64,000 nt of DNA from Treponema sp. (GCA_017484285.1 JAFUTH010000017.1:62001-126000), one strand, 5' to 3'; positions 1-9,330 are shown, numbered from the stretch's first letter. Made by a program: numbers and translations. The notes: generated by a model from the sequence alone, not told the origin.

Positions 1-2422
1 GGGCATTGTCAACGAACCATGCGATGACCGCGCCGCTTGCAGTGACAGGTGTTCCGCTTACGGTAAAGACAAAACCGTCTGCCTTTGCAAGCGAAATGTC
101 GCTTGTCGGTACGGTTGCTGTTGCCGTCACAGAGACTGGTGTGCCCGCGCTGCCAAAGGTGACGTTGCAGTTTTCAAACACGAGGTTTGCATACAGGTTG
201 TCAGTAAGCACAGGAATATCTGTGTAATACTGGTAGTGTGTCACGGTCGTGCCGTCTGTCGTTTTGACGAAATTGTATGTGACATCAGCACTGCCATCGC
301 CGTAGTTTAACACGCTGATTGTAAGCGTTGCGCCTCGTACATAGTCCAAGAAGGTATCCCAGTCCCAGTCATTTTCAAGATTTGTGGAAGAATAGCTGTT
401 TCCCCAACCGAAATTGTCCGCGCGAAGAACGACGTATTCTGAATAGGCATCGGCTGCGTACAAAACCACATCCGGAGCCACCTCCCAGTTCGAAGCGCCA
501 ACACTCGTAATCGTCATCGTTGTCGTAAGTTTCTGACCACCCTCGACTTTTACGCCGTCACTATTTGATGCGCCCGCAAACACTGTCCACCAAGCTCCGC
601 CTGTCACACTACCCGTCCAGCCAGCCTCGACTTCCTCAAGGTATGAGACGGTCACATCGTATGAGTTTGATTCGCTTCCGTAAGTGATGGTGACGGATTG
701 CGTTCCGGTTGCCGCGGTGAGCTTTGAAATCTCGACATCTGACAGAGCGACATCTTCAACGGTGCCGTCCGAGTAGTTCGCCGTGATGCCCAATCCGTTG
801 GTATTCAAAACAGGAACGTGCGTGCCGTTGGTATAGTACGTCGTCTGCACATTTTCTTTTGTGAGCGTAATGCTTGTGAGCGAAACATCGGTTACGGTGA
901 CAGTATACGGCGTGCTTTCTGTGCCACATGTTACCGTAACGCTGTATTCGCCCGGTGTTGTCATGTCAACAGCTGAGCTGTCAACCGTCGCATAGTCCGT
1001 GAGATCGAATTCGTTGCCTTGTGAGTCAGTACCTGTAACAACGAGTCCTTTTGAAGAGAAGGCAGCATTTTGTTTGAATGAGCTTGTCGCTGATTCGGTA
1101 TTGATTGTGATTGATGAGAATGATGCGAGGAATTGCGCCTGTGCCTCTGCGGCGGTCAGTGCCTTGTTGATTACCACGTCATACATGGTATATTCCTTGC
1201 CTTCATGATTTGTTGCATGGAGTGTACAGCCACGGGAAGCAAGCAGTTCGATTGCCTTTGCGCAACCATCCGCTACGGTAAGACCGTTTTCCACTGAAAC
1301 CGCAGCCGCATACGTGAGCGCTTTCTTTCCGTTCTTGTAATAGGTAATGTTTCCGTCTGTGTCAAAATTCGCGGTCATATACTGAGGTTCGCCGTCCTGA
1401 CAGAAGATAGTCCAGTTTTCGGCGGTGAAATCGCTACCACGTTCCGCAGCGCCCTCAAAAATGTTTGCCCCGCCGTCATAGAGCCATACCCCCAGCGGAC
1501 CGACATCAATGTAGACGGTGTTGTAGCTATCAGAAAGAATAACAGGGCTTTCCCACTCGTAAGTATCGTCAGTCACTGTCCGTGCAAGATCAAGCCAGAA
1601 GCTGATAGACGCACCTGTTGAGCTTGTGACATCGACGAGATTTGTCTGCGTGACCTCGTTAATAACGCCGTTTTCGCCGTTACTTACGTTGTATGGTAAC
1701 TGCTCGGCTGAAAGCGCATCGAAATTGATGAAGCCGATTTCTTTTTCGATTCCATCGATTGTGATGAACACACGGACGGCGTAATATCCGGCTTCAAGCG
1801 TATCGCCCGTGTAATCGAGCCAGTTCCATGTGGTCGTATCGAGTTTTACGAATGCCTTTGAAGCAACAGCAACCTCGGCTCCTGTTCCGTCCGTTACCGT
1901 TACGGCAACATCGGTGATTGATGTACCCGGTTCGTAAAGCGTCTTGTCAATGGAAATTGTGTAGTCAAGGACTTGAATCTCATAGACTGCGGTTGCTGTA
2001 ATCTTTTTGGTTTCATCTTCTTCGTCAGGATTTTGCGTGAAAGAAACCGTAACAACTATTGTGCATGCTTCGTTGGGAAGAATTCCTCCCTGCCCCAACG
2101 AAACTTGAGAACCATCGTTTTTATAAGTGAATTCGTATGTCACATCTTGCGTGACATCAAGCGTGCCGCCGTCATCGTAGGTAGCTTTTACGACAAGCCC
2201 TACCTCGCTCCATACGCCGCCTTTTGTATAGGTGGTGATAGCATTCGCCGTGTCCACAGCGATACTGACGAGCGTTGCGTCCTCGCCCGGTTCCTTTTCT
2301 TCTTTCTGCGAGTTTTCTCCACCGCCTCCGTCACTAGAGCACGAGGTTAGATACCCCCCCCCGTACATACCGAGCAGAGCAAGAGATGCCAGCAGTGCCA
2401 GTCTCTTTGTCACTTTTTTCAT
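1..2422 (-). CDS. Ig-like/LamG-type surface lipoprotein, 3' end outside the window
   Basis: The minus-strand frame stays open from an ATG at 2422 to the window edge, so about 807 residues are visible and the C-terminus is missing. A strong ribosome site (AAAGGAGG) lies 7 bases before the ATG. The N-terminus is a lipoprotein signal with lipobox LTSC (Cys at about residue 28), followed by a Gly/Glu/Lys-rich linker. The mature part has Ig-like beta repeats (for example SITLTKENVQTTYYTNGTH) and a concanavalin/LamG-like region at about residues 230-430 with motifs YYKNGKK and INKALTAAEA. Close variants of both motifs occur in the lipoprotein at 9532. It is probably a surface-anchored adhesin or glycan-binding protein; the ligand is unknown. 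Oddly, three glycines in the signal region come from a run of nine G. The lipoprotein and Ig-like nature is well supported. Confidence 0.85.
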   Translation of the reverse strand, partial: MKKVTKRLALLASLALLGMYGGGYLTSCSSDGGGGENSQKEEKEPGEDATLVSIAVDTANAITTYTKGGVWSEVGLVVKATYDDGGTLDVTQDVTYEFTYKNDGSQVSLGQGGILPNEACTIVVTVSFTQNPDEEDETKKITATAVYEIQVLDYTISIDKTLYEPGTSITDVAVTVTDGTGAEVAVASKAFVKLDTTTWNWLDYTGDTLEAGYYAVRVFITIDGIEKEIGFINFDALSAEQLPYNVSNGENGVINEVTQTNLVDVTSSTGASISFWLDLARTVTDDTYEWESPVILSDSYNTVYIDVGPLGVWLYDGGANIFEGAAERGSDFTAENWTIFCQDGEPQYMTANFDTDGNITYYKNGKKALTYAAAVSVENGLTVADGCAKAIELLASRGCTLHATNHEGKEYTMYDVVINKALTAAEAQAQFLASFSSITINTESATSSFKQNAAFSSKGLVVTGTDSQGNEFDLTDYATVDSSAVDMTTPGEYSVTVTCGTESTPYTVTVTDVSLTSITLTKENVQTTYYTNGTHVPVLNTNGLGITANYSDGTVEDVALSDVEISKLTAATGTQSVTITYGSESNSYDVTVSYLEEVEAGWTGSVTGGAWWTVFAGASNSDGVKVEGGQKLTTTMTITSVGASNWEVAPDVVLYAADAYSEYVVLRADNFGWGNSYSSTNLENDWDWDTFLDYVRGATLTISVLNYGDGSADVTYNFVKTTDGTTVTHYQYYTDIPVLTDNLYANLVFENCNVTFGSAGTPVSVTATATVPTSDISLAKADGFVFTVSGTPVTASGAVIAWFVDNA
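2354..2362 (-). repeat. G9 homopolymer in a lipoprotein signal peptide
   Basis: Nine consecutive C on the plus strand read as GGG GGG GGG in the minus-strand gene, codons 21-23, between the hydrophobic core and the lipobox. At nine bases the frame is open. A change of one base would shift the frame before the lipobox and abolish the protein. Long G tracts are known phase-variation sites in treponemes; switching here is inferred. Confidence 0.75.
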
Positions 2423-2509
2423 AAACAAGCCTCCTTTTGCTTTATAACGACTTTTTGAGTACAAAGAAATAGTAGGCGCAGTTTTTCTATCTGTCAATTA
2501 AAATCGTGA

Positions 2510-2576
2510 TTTTTTTTGATATATATCAGTTTTTTTTGATATTTTCCTTGACATCTCGAATTTTATGCCCCATCAT
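2510..2576 (+). promoter_or_regulatory. Promoter region of the GH51 gene with two direct repeats
   Basis: A 13-base repeat (eight T followed by GATAT) occurs at 2510-2522 and again at 2530-2542, exactly 20 bases apart, which is about two helical turns. Immediately downstream is TTGACA (2548-2553) and, 17 bases on, CATCAT (2571-2576), a 4/6 match to the -10 consensus. The repeats could be an operator, possibly for the ArsR-type regulator downstream, or an A/T-rich UP-type element. The promoter is plausible; the operator role is inferred. Confidence 0.5.
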
Positions 2577-2596
2577 AGAATTAAAAGGAGACGCAC

Positions 2597-5134
2597 ATGA
2601 AAAAAAATAAACGCGTGGTCGCTTCGTTATTGGCGGCGGCGGGGCTTTCTCTCCCTGCAATCGGTCAGAGCGGGGCTTCAATAACAGCTGACTTCGGTGC
2701 TCCGCAGACGCCGGTAAGCAAGAATCTATTCGGTATTTTCTACGAAGACATCAACTATGCGGCTGATGGCGGTTTGTACGGCGAAATGGTACAGAACCGC
2801 TCTTTTGAATTCGGCGCAAGCAACAACAGTTCAACCGAGGGCTGGAAGGATCACTTGAACATCTCAGGCGAGCGCTCTTCAAGCCGTCTCAAGGCAAACA
2901 AAAAAGGCGGTCTCAACGCCAACAACCCAACCTATGCTGTCTTTACCGCAAAAGCGGCGGGCGACGGCTTCTCAAACAAAGGCTATCGCGGCATGTATTT
3001 TGAGGCGGGCAAAACATACCCCGGCTCAGTCTATCTCCGCTGTACAGACGGCAGTATTTCAAGTCTCACGGTCACCATCGGTGCTGACGACACCGACGCA
3101 AAAGTCGCCACAACAAAAATCACGGGAATCACGAGCGAGTGGAAGAAATACGAATTCAGCCTCACGGCGGTCGCAAACACCTACAACGGTCGCATCTCGT
3201 TCTATGCTGACCAAGCGGGTAAGGTCGACGTTGATTTCGTCTCGCTCTTTATGGCTGACATCTACAAAAACGAGCCGAACGGTCTCCGAAAGGATTTGGC
3301 TGAGATGCTCGAGGCAATGCATCCGGCGTTCATCCGCTTCCCGGGCGGTTGTATTGTTCATGGTCACTGGCTTGCAGACCGCTATCAGTGGAAGAACACG
3401 GTCGGTCCCGTTGAGCAACGCAAAGAGACGCCGAACTTCTGGGGCGGCGGCGTTCCCTACCAGCAGTCATATGGCATTGGTTTCTATGAATATTTCCGCC
3501 TTTGCGAAGACTTGGGCGCAGAGCCGATTCCAGTCTTGAGCGTCGGCATGAGCCATGATGGCGAAAAGTCTCCGGTGAGCGAGTATAAATGGTATGCGCA
3601 GGACGCGCTCGACTTGATTGAATGGGCAACAGGTCCTGCCACAAGCAAATGGGGCAAAATCCGAGCCGAGGCTGGGCATCCGGAGCCATTCAAGCTTACC
3701 TACATCGGCATCGGCAACGAGGATTGCGGTGGCGATTATTTCGAGCGATATAAGTACATCGCGTCGGCAATCAAAAAGCAGTATCCGAACATCAAACCGA
3801 TTATCTCATCTGGCTTCACCTACAACGACGTAAACTTCAACAACACGTGGAATCAGGTAAAAGCATGGGAAAAAGGCAAAAAGACGAAAGACTTGGTCGC
3901 ACTGGTTGACGAGCACTACTACAATCCCTACACATGGTTCCTGACAAACGGAGCCCGCTATGATGACCAAAAATTCTATCCGCGCGGCGACGAGCAACCA
4001 AAAGTTTTCATCGGTGAATATGCGTCATGGGTCGACGGACGACGCAACAGCCTCTACGCGGCAATCACCGAGGCTGCGTACATGACGAGCATTGAGCGCA
4101 ACGGCGACATTGTTGAAATCGCAAGCTACGCGCCGCTCTTTGCACGAGACGGCTTCGTTCAGTGGCAGCCAGACGCAATCTGGTTCGACAACAGCCAGGT
4201 CTACGGCACGCCGAACTACTACGTTCAGGGCATGTTCATGCAGCACAAGAGCGACTACACGGTCAAAACCACCATCACACAGCCGTCACAGGAAAACGTA
4301 AAGAAGGTCGGCATCGAGGGAACAATCGGTATCGGCTCATGGGCAACCACGGCGAACTTTAAAGACATCAAAGTCACGAACAAGGACACGGGCAAGGTCG
4401 TCTACTCTTCTGCGGGAGAGAACGACACCAACTCATTCAGCGTTGCGACTCAGCGCGGTGAATGGGAAGCGGCTAAGGGCGTCTTCACGCAGAAATCAAT
4501 GGCAACGCCTGCATTCATGGCGCTCGACAATGAGACCGACATCGAAGGCATGCAGAACTATACGCTTGAACTTCAGGCGCAGAAAACTGCTGGCGCAGAA
4601 GGCTTCCTCATCAGTTTCGGTGTCAAAGGCGAAAACCTCTACTGGTGGAACATGGGCGGTTGGGGCAATACCCAGAGTTGTATCGAAAAAGGTACGCTCG
4701 GTGGACGAAGCATCATCGGCGACTCAAAACCGATGACGCTCGCAACCGGCAAATGGTATAAAATCAAAATCGAAGTCACCGGCGAGACGTACAAATGCTA
4801 CCTCGACGGCCAGCTTATGCACACGTTCACCGATGTCAAGAATTTTGACCCGCTGTACGCACATGTTGGTCGCACCGAGAACGGCACGGTCATCGTCAAA
4901 ATCGTCAACGTAACGAACGACACTCAGAACGTTCAGATTAACCTCAACGGTGCGCCGTCGCTCGCTTCAAGCGCGAAGGTCACGGTTATTTCTGGCGGCG
5001 CGGACGACGAAAACAGTTTCCGCACGCCAAAACAGGTTGTTCCGGTCGAGGAAACATTTGATGGCGTTTCTTCAAACTTCACCTACCCGGCAAAACCGTG
5101 TTCTCTGACGATTCTTGAAATTGACGCAAAATAG
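2597..5134 (+). CDS. Secreted GH51 alpha-L-arabinofuranosidase with CBM- and LamG-like domains
   Basis: 845 residues that release terminal arabinofuranose from arabinoxylan or arabinan side chains. The first 25 or so residues form a Sec signal peptide without a lipobox, so the enzyme is exported. Residues about 75-215 look like a carbohydrate-binding module, followed by the (beta/alpha)8 domain. The GH51 acid/base Glu is E375 (GIGNED) and the nucleophile E474 (FIGEYA). Between the catalytic domain and the C-terminal beta domain there is an extra LamG-like segment at about residues 575-745 (contains FLISFGVKGENLYWW). AAAAGGAG precedes the ATG. The ArsR-type regulator gene starts 10 bases after the stop, so the two are probably co-transcribed. 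The family is secure; the exact substrate is not. Confidence 0.92.
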   Translation: MKKNKRVVASLLAAAGLSLPAIGQSGASITADFGAPQTPVSKNLFGIFYEDINYAADGGLYGEMVQNRSFEFGASNNSSTEGWKDHLNISGERSSSRLKANKKGGLNANNPTYAVFTAKAAGDGFSNKGYRGMYFEAGKTYPGSVYLRCTDGSISSLTVTIGADDTDAKVATTKITGITSEWKKYEFSLTAVANTYNGRISFYADQAGKVDVDFVSLFMADIYKNEPNGLRKDLAEMLEAMHPAFIRFPGGCIVHGHWLADRYQWKNTVGPVEQRKETPNFWGGGVPYQQSYGIGFYEYFRLCEDLGAEPIPVLSVGMSHDGEKSPVSEYKWYAQDALDLIEWATGPATSKWGKIRAEAGHPEPFKLTYIGIGNEDCGGDYFERYKYIASAIKKQYPNIKPIISSGFTYNDVNFNNTWNQVKAWEKGKKTKDLVALVDEHYYNPYTWFLTNGARYDDQKFYPRGDEQPKVFIGEYASWVDGRRNSLYAAITEAAYMTSIERNGDIVEIASYAPLFARDGFVQWQPDAIWFDNSQVYGTPNYYVQGMFMQHKSDYTVKTTITQPSQENVKKVGIEGTIGIGSWATTANFKDIKVTNKDTGKVVYSSAGENDTNSFSVATQRGEWEAAKGVFTQKSMATPAFMALDNETDIEGMQNYTLELQAQKTAGAEGFLISFGVKGENLYWWNMGGWGNTQSCIEKGTLGGRSIIGDSKPMTLATGKWYKIKIEVTGETYKCYLDGQLMHTFTDVKNFDPLYAHVGRTENGTVIVKIVNVTNDTQNVQINLNGAPSLASSAKVTVISGGADDENSFRTPKQVVPVEETFDGVSSNFTYPAKPCSLTILEIDAK

Positions 5135-5144
5135 CGAGATACCC

Positions 5145-6071
5145 ATGGAAAATGTAGATTCAATCGTTGTTATCAACCCGTTGGAAGATATTGAAAAACT
5201 AAAAGCTCTTGCCTCGAAGCCGCGACTTGAAATTCTCGCGCTTCTTAAGAACCATTCTCTGAATATCAACGAGATTGCGGATAAACTTGATTTTCCCCAA
5301 TCAACGGTTGCAACGCATATTTCCATTCTTGAGGAGGCCGGTCTTATCGAGACAAAAAGCATCAAGGCGCGTAAAGGTACACAGAAAGTCTGCTTCCCGG
5401 CATTTCAGGAAGGCTTGCTTATCAAATTCCCCGACGAACAAAAGACCGAGGAGAATTTTGTCGAAATCGAAATGCCGCTTGGAATCTTTACTGATTGTCA
5501 CGTTACCGCGCCGTGCGGATTGTGCACGAGCGAAAAAATCATCGGTCAGCTCGATGTCCCGAACTCATTCTTGAGCCCGGACAGAATGAAGGCAGGCTTG
5601 CTCTGGTGCAATAACGGTTTGGTTGAATACAAATTCCCAAACAACACTATGTACGATGAGCGAGAGCTCACAAAACTTGAGGTGAGCGCAGAGCTTTCTT
5701 CTGAAACGCCCGGCACAAATCCAGACTGGCCGAGCGACATCACCATTTGGATTAACCGCACAGAAATCGGCACCTGGACCTGCCCCGGCGATTTTGGCGA
5801 CAAGCGCGGCAAATTTACGCCGGAATGGTGGAAGCTCGAAGGCAGCCAGTACGGTCTTTTAAAGCATTTTTCCGTCACCAACGAGGGCTCGTTTGTTGAC
5901 GACGAAAAAATCTCTGATGTGACGCTCGCCGACTTGAATCTTGGGGAGCATCACTCAATCCGCGTGGGCTTGGGCGTAAAAGAAAACGCTGAGCACATGG
6001 GCGGCATGAACATTTTTGGGCGTGGCTTCGGAAACTACGATCAAGGAATCGTGCTCCGAGCCTATTATTGA
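5145..6071 (+). CDS. ArsR-type winged-helix regulator with a large C-terminal sensor domain
   Basis: 308 residues if translation begins at 5145. An ATG at 5115 is also in frame but lies inside the GH51 gene. The N-terminus (about residues 10-85) is an ArsR-like winged helix: KPRLEILALLKN, then recognition-helix text PQSTVATHISILEEAGLI. The remaining 220 residues form a beta-rich domain with no metal-binding Cys pattern of classical ArsR proteins. Similar HTH-plus-sensor proteins sit next to glycosidase genes, so sensing an arabino-oligosaccharide and controlling the preceding GH51 gene is the likely role (inference). The gene ends 2 bases before the end of the convergent GH27 gene. Confidence 0.75.
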   Translation: MENVDSIVVINPLEDIEKLKALASKPRLEILALLKNHSLNINEIADKLDFPQSTVATHISILEEAGLIETKSIKARKGTQKVCFPAFQEGLLIKFPDEQKTEENFVEIEMPLGIFTDCHVTAPCGLCTSEKIIGQLDVPNSFLSPDRMKAGLLWCNNGLVEYKFPNNTMYDERELTKLEVSAELSSETPGTNPDWPSDITIWINRTEIGTWTCPGDFGDKRGKFTPEWWKLEGSQYGLLKHFSVTNEGSFVDDEKISDVTLADLNLGEHHSIRVGLGVKENAEHMGGMNIFGRGFGNYDQGIVLRAYY

Positions 6072-6073
6072 TT

Positions 6074-7405
6074 TTATTCGCAGTCCAAACGATAAAGCGC
6101 AGAACCGTGCGCGAAAAGCTCTGCCGAAAGTCTGGCTTTTTCGCCCTGTTTTGCGCTTATTTTTTTGCAGTCGGCGTGTTCCCACAAGTCACGCACTGAA
6201 TACACCGCGCCGTCCACAAGCTGCAATTCTTCGGCACTTACGCTCACCGTGCGTTTTTCATCGCCAAGATTAAACAAAGCGACATACACGCTGTGCCCTT
6301 CTTTAGCATTGCTTTTCCACACGCACACATCTTCGGTTCGTTTTACTTGCTCTGCGCCCGTGCTTTTTGTGAGCAACGCGAGCACTTCGCTGTTTGTGAG
6401 CAAATCTTTTGTCGCTTCGTCGAGCTGGGGCAAATCCGCGCCAATCATGAGCGGGCTGCGGAATATGCACCACAATGTCATCATTGTGCGCTGCTCTTCG
6501 GGTGTAAAGCGCGTTTCGCGTTCTGCGGCAAAGCCCTTCCCGAGCTTTCCCAGTGGAAGCATGTCGCAGTCAGGCCAGCACCCTTCGCTCACCTGCCGTT
6601 GCCACACTTCGCAACGCTCAAACATCGCTTTTAAAAGCCGCCATTCGTCCCAAAAATCATCAGTGATGCGCCACATGTTCGCATACGCGCGTAAATGCGC
6701 CGCTTTTTCGATAAGAGCCGGTCCCGGGCTCAGACTCAATACCATGCTTCGCCCGCATTTTTCGATGGCAGCAGCAATCGCTTCGATTTCTTTTTCGGCA
6801 GAATACGGATTGTGCGGGTACATGTTCGTGTTGCAAATGTCGTCAACTTTGACAAAATCAACGCCCCATTCCGCATAGAGCGCGAAAATGCTGTCGTAGT
6901 AGGCTTGTGCGCCTTCTTTTGTGCAATCAACGCCGTACATGTCGCCGTTCCATTTGCTCACGCTGAACGGATTTGCTATTTTGTCTGCGGTAATGCCGTT
7001 TGTGCCAAGAATTGGCGTGTGGTTGTGCGCGCAGAAACGGGGAATTCCGCGCATAATGTGAATACCGAATTTAAGCCCGAGCGAATGAACATAGTCGGCA
7101 AGCGGTTTGAAGCCCGCTCCGTTTGCGCTTGACGGAAATCGGTTCGGCGCGGGGACTTGGCGCGACCATTCATCCAAGCAAAAGTGCGTAAAGGGAACAT
7201 ATTGTACTTCGGGAACGAGTGCGAGCGCGTTCGGGTCTGACCATTGAATGTCAACAACGATGTATTCCCAGCCGAATTGTTTTAAATGGTCTGCCATGTA
7301 GCGGGCATTTTCGCGGATTTGCGCTTCGGTTACGCCCGTGTTGTAATAATCGTAGCTATTCCAGCCCATGGGCGGCGTGAGTGCCGCAAAATCTTTTTTC
7401 TTCAT
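6074..7405 (-). CDS. GH27 family glycosidase (alpha-galactosidase or beta-L-arabinopyranosidase)
   Basis: 443 residues without a signal peptide, so cytoplasmic. The GH27 clan D barrel is clear: PPMGWNSYDYY near the N-terminus, the nucleophile in the KxD motif (VKVDD, D188) and the acid/base region WRITDDFWDEW (about D250). It would remove terminal galactose, or arabinopyranose in some GH27 members, from imported oligosaccharides. The ATG overlaps the cbiD stop codon (ATGA), so it appears translationally coupled to a cobalamin gene, an odd pairing. No good ribosome site precedes the ATG, which supports coupling. Confidence 0.88.
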   Translation of the reverse strand: MKKKDFAALTPPMGWNSYDYYNTGVTEAQIRENARYMADHLKQFGWEYIVVDIQWSDPNALALVPEVQYVPFTHFCLDEWSRQVPAPNRFPSSANGAGFKPLADYVHSLGLKFGIHIMRGIPRFCAHNHTPILGTNGITADKIANPFSVSKWNGDMYGVDCTKEGAQAYYDSIFALYAEWGVDFVKVDDICNTNMYPHNPYSAEKEIEAIAAAIEKCGRSMVLSLSPGPALIEKAAHLRAYANMWRITDDFWDEWRLLKAMFERCEVWQRQVSEGCWPDCDMLPLGKLGKGFAAERETRFTPEEQRTMMTLWCIFRSPLMIGADLPQLDEATKDLLTNSEVLALLTKSTGAEQVKRTEDVCVWKSNAKEGHSVYVALFNLGDEKRTVSVSAEELQLVDGAVYSVRDLWEHADCKKISAKQGEKARLSAELFAHGSALYRLDCE

Positions 7406-8679
7406 GATTCTATAGTATCACAGGTTTTGATTTTTTCCACATATTTTCGCGCGCCGCTCGTTTCGGCTAAAAGACCGTGCTCGTTCGTAAAAATCACAAC
7501 TTCCGTTTGAATCTCACCGCTCCCCCATTCGTTCATCTGAGCTTGGATTCTCTGTGCGATTTCTTGCATAATACGGTCACGAGTTTTGTGAGAAGAGCTT
7601 GAATCAGAAGAATTGTTTGCGTCAATCGAATCCAAAACATGAATCGCTTGCTCGGTCGAAATGCACGCAGAAAGTTCGCTCCCAATAGAAGAAAATGCGC
7701 TTTCTGAGACAAAATTCCGCGTGATTTCGGCGAGAATTTCCATGCGGTGGTCGCCGTATTTTGAGTGCGTGTTTGGGATTCCGCCCGCCACTTTTACGAG
7801 CTTTCCGATGTGACCGCAGAAGAGCATTTTTTTAAAGCCCATTTTTTTCGCCATAAGAACGGTGTCGTAGACGAAGTTTGAGCAATGCACCGCCGTTTCG
7901 GGGGAAAATCCGAATTCTTTTTGAAGGAAATCCGCGCCGTAATTTCCAGGAACGACGGGCAAGACCGAAAATCCTTGCGCCTTCCGCACATTCATTTCAA
8001 CTTGAATCGTGTCCAAAATCGCCTGTTCGCTCATCGGCTCAACGATTCCGCTTGTACCGAGAATCGAAATTCCGCCTACGATTCCAAGTTTGGGATTAAA
8101 AGTCTGCTTCGCGATTTCCTCGCCATTCGGCACGCTGATTTCAACTTCAAGGGATTCCGAGTCAAGCTCGGAATGACAAGCCGTGCGCATTTTTTCAAGC
8201 TCCGCCTGCACGCCGTCACAAATCATTATTCGTGGAACGCGGTTGATTGCCGCCTCGCCCGTTTTTTGGTCAAGACCAGGAAGCGTCACCCGCCCCACTC
8301 CCTCGCCACCGATGATTTTAATTCCGCCCGCGTCACTTGCCTCATTCCGTTGAGAATTTGTGACTATCTTTTTCGATACTTTCCGCACAGTCGAAAAAAT
8401 TTTGATTCCGTTCGTTACATCACTGTCGCTGCCGCTGAATTTCTGCACGGAACACGAGGCTTCATCTTCTGAAATCCGCTGATTCTCAATTTCAATGCAG
8501 ACTTTGATTCCCTTCGGCGTGGTCAAAATTACATAGGGAACGATTTCGCCTGTCAAAAGCATCCGCGCAGAAGCAACGCTCGCCGCCTGAGCACAAGTTC
8601 CCGTCGTAAAGCCGAAATCGGGTTCGCCCGCTTCTTTGAGGAGAAAAAATGACTTTGTAGGGTTTTCGCGTTTTTCCAT
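7402..8679 (-). CDS. cbiD: Cobalt-precorrin-5B (C1)-methyltransferase CbiD
   Basis: 425 residues; acts in the anaerobic cobalamin pathway, methylating C1 of cobalt-precorrin-5B. The N-terminal family motif GFTTGTCAQAA and the block LGIVGGISILGTSGIVEPMSE are intact. The protein is longer than a usual CbiD (about 360-380 residues). Part of the excess is an insertion reading CHSELDSESLE just before a conserved strand; its DNA is a palindrome (8154-8174). A second extra stretch is Ser/Asp-rich near the C-terminus. It lies 9 bases after cbiC and overlaps the GH27 start, forming a cbiC-cbiD-GH27 unit. Confidence 0.93.
   Translation of the reverse strand: MEKRENPTKSFFLLKEAGEPDFGFTTGTCAQAASVASARMLLTGEIVPYVILTTPKGIKVCIEIENQRISEDEASCSVQKFSGSDSDVTNGIKIFSTVRKVSKKIVTNSQRNEASDAGGIKIIGGEGVGRVTLPGLDQKTGEAAINRVPRIMICDGVQAELEKMRTACHSELDSESLEVEISVPNGEEIAKQTFNPKLGIVGGISILGTSGIVEPMSEQAILDTIQVEMNVRKAQGFSVLPVVPGNYGADFLQKEFGFSPETAVHCSNFVYDTVLMAKKMGFKKMLFCGHIGKLVKVAGGIPNTHSKYGDHRMEILAEITRNFVSESAFSSIGSELSACISTEQAIHVLDSIDANNSSDSSSSHKTRDRIMQEIAQRIQAQMNEWGSGEIQTEVVIFTNEHGLLAETSGARKYVEKIKTCDTIES
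8154..8174. repeat. Palindromic element inside cbiD
   Basis: ATTCCGAG (8154-8161), a 5-base loop, then CTCGGAAT (8167-8174): a perfect 8-bp inverted repeat within coding sequence. It encodes part of CHSELDSESLE, a segment that looks foreign to CbiD. The sequence type (attccgag...ctcggaat) is familiar as a dispersed palindromic repeat in many bacterial genomes. Here it is kept in frame. Confidence 0.65.
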
Positions 8680-8688
8680 TTTGACAGT

Positions 8689-9330
8689 TTATCTCTCACG
8701 AGAAAGCTCGTATAAAATCGCGTTGCAGATTGCCGCCGCCACCGTGCTTCCGCCTTTTCTGCCCTCGTTCACGATGTACGGCACGCCACTTTCCATAATC
8801 ATTTCTTTTGCGGCGACCACATTCACAAATCCCACGGGAACGCCGATTACCGCCACGGGTTTGAAGCCCTTTTCCATGAGCGAGCAAAGCTCAACGAGTG
8901 CCGTGGGGGCATTTCCGATTGCGAAAATGAGCGGTTTTTGAATTTCGCTCGCCTTTTCCATGCTCACCGCCGCCCTCGTTACATTCCGAGATTTTGCTTC
9001 CTGCGCGACTGTTTCATCCGCCATAAAACAGTGTGCTTCTCCACCAAAGCGAGCGAGCGTTTTTTTGTTGATTCCCGAAAGTGCCATGTTTGTGTCGGTG
9101 ATAATGTCTGCCCCGCTCTGAATCGCTTTTTTTATAATTTCAAGCACATGCGGAGAAAAGCGCATGGTTTCGGCAAAATCAAAATCCGCCGTTGTGTGAA
9201 TCACGCGCATGATAACGGACGCAAGTTCTTCGGGAAGCGAGATGTGTTTTTCGCGCAATTCCTGAGCGATAATTGAGAAACTTGTTTTTTCGATGTCGGC
9301 AGGCGCAACATGCACCACACGCTCGTTCAT
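8689..9330 (-). CDS. cbiC: Cobalt-precorrin-8 methylmutase CbiC
   Basis: 213 residues from the ATG at 9330, the usual CbiC length. The frame extends to a TTG at 9375, but that start has no properly spaced ribosome site and precedes the conserved N-terminus. The protein moves the C11 methyl group to C12 to make cobyrinate. The conserved segments ADIITDTNMALSGI, FAIGNAPTAL and GVPVGFVNVVAAKE match the family. It is the first gene of the cbiC-cbiD-GH27 unit. No cobalamin riboswitch was found between it and the divergent gene at 9532. Confidence 0.92.
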   Translation of the reverse strand: MNERVVHVAPADIEKTSFSIIAQELREKHISLPEELASVIMRVIHTTADFDFAETMRFSPHVLEIIKKAIQSGADIITDTNMALSGINKKTLARFGGEAHCFMADETVAQEAKSRNVTRAAVSMEKASEIQKPLIFAIGNAPTALVELCSLMEKGFKPVAVIGVPVGFVNVVAAKEMIMESGVPYIVNEGRKGGSTVAAAICNAILYELSRER

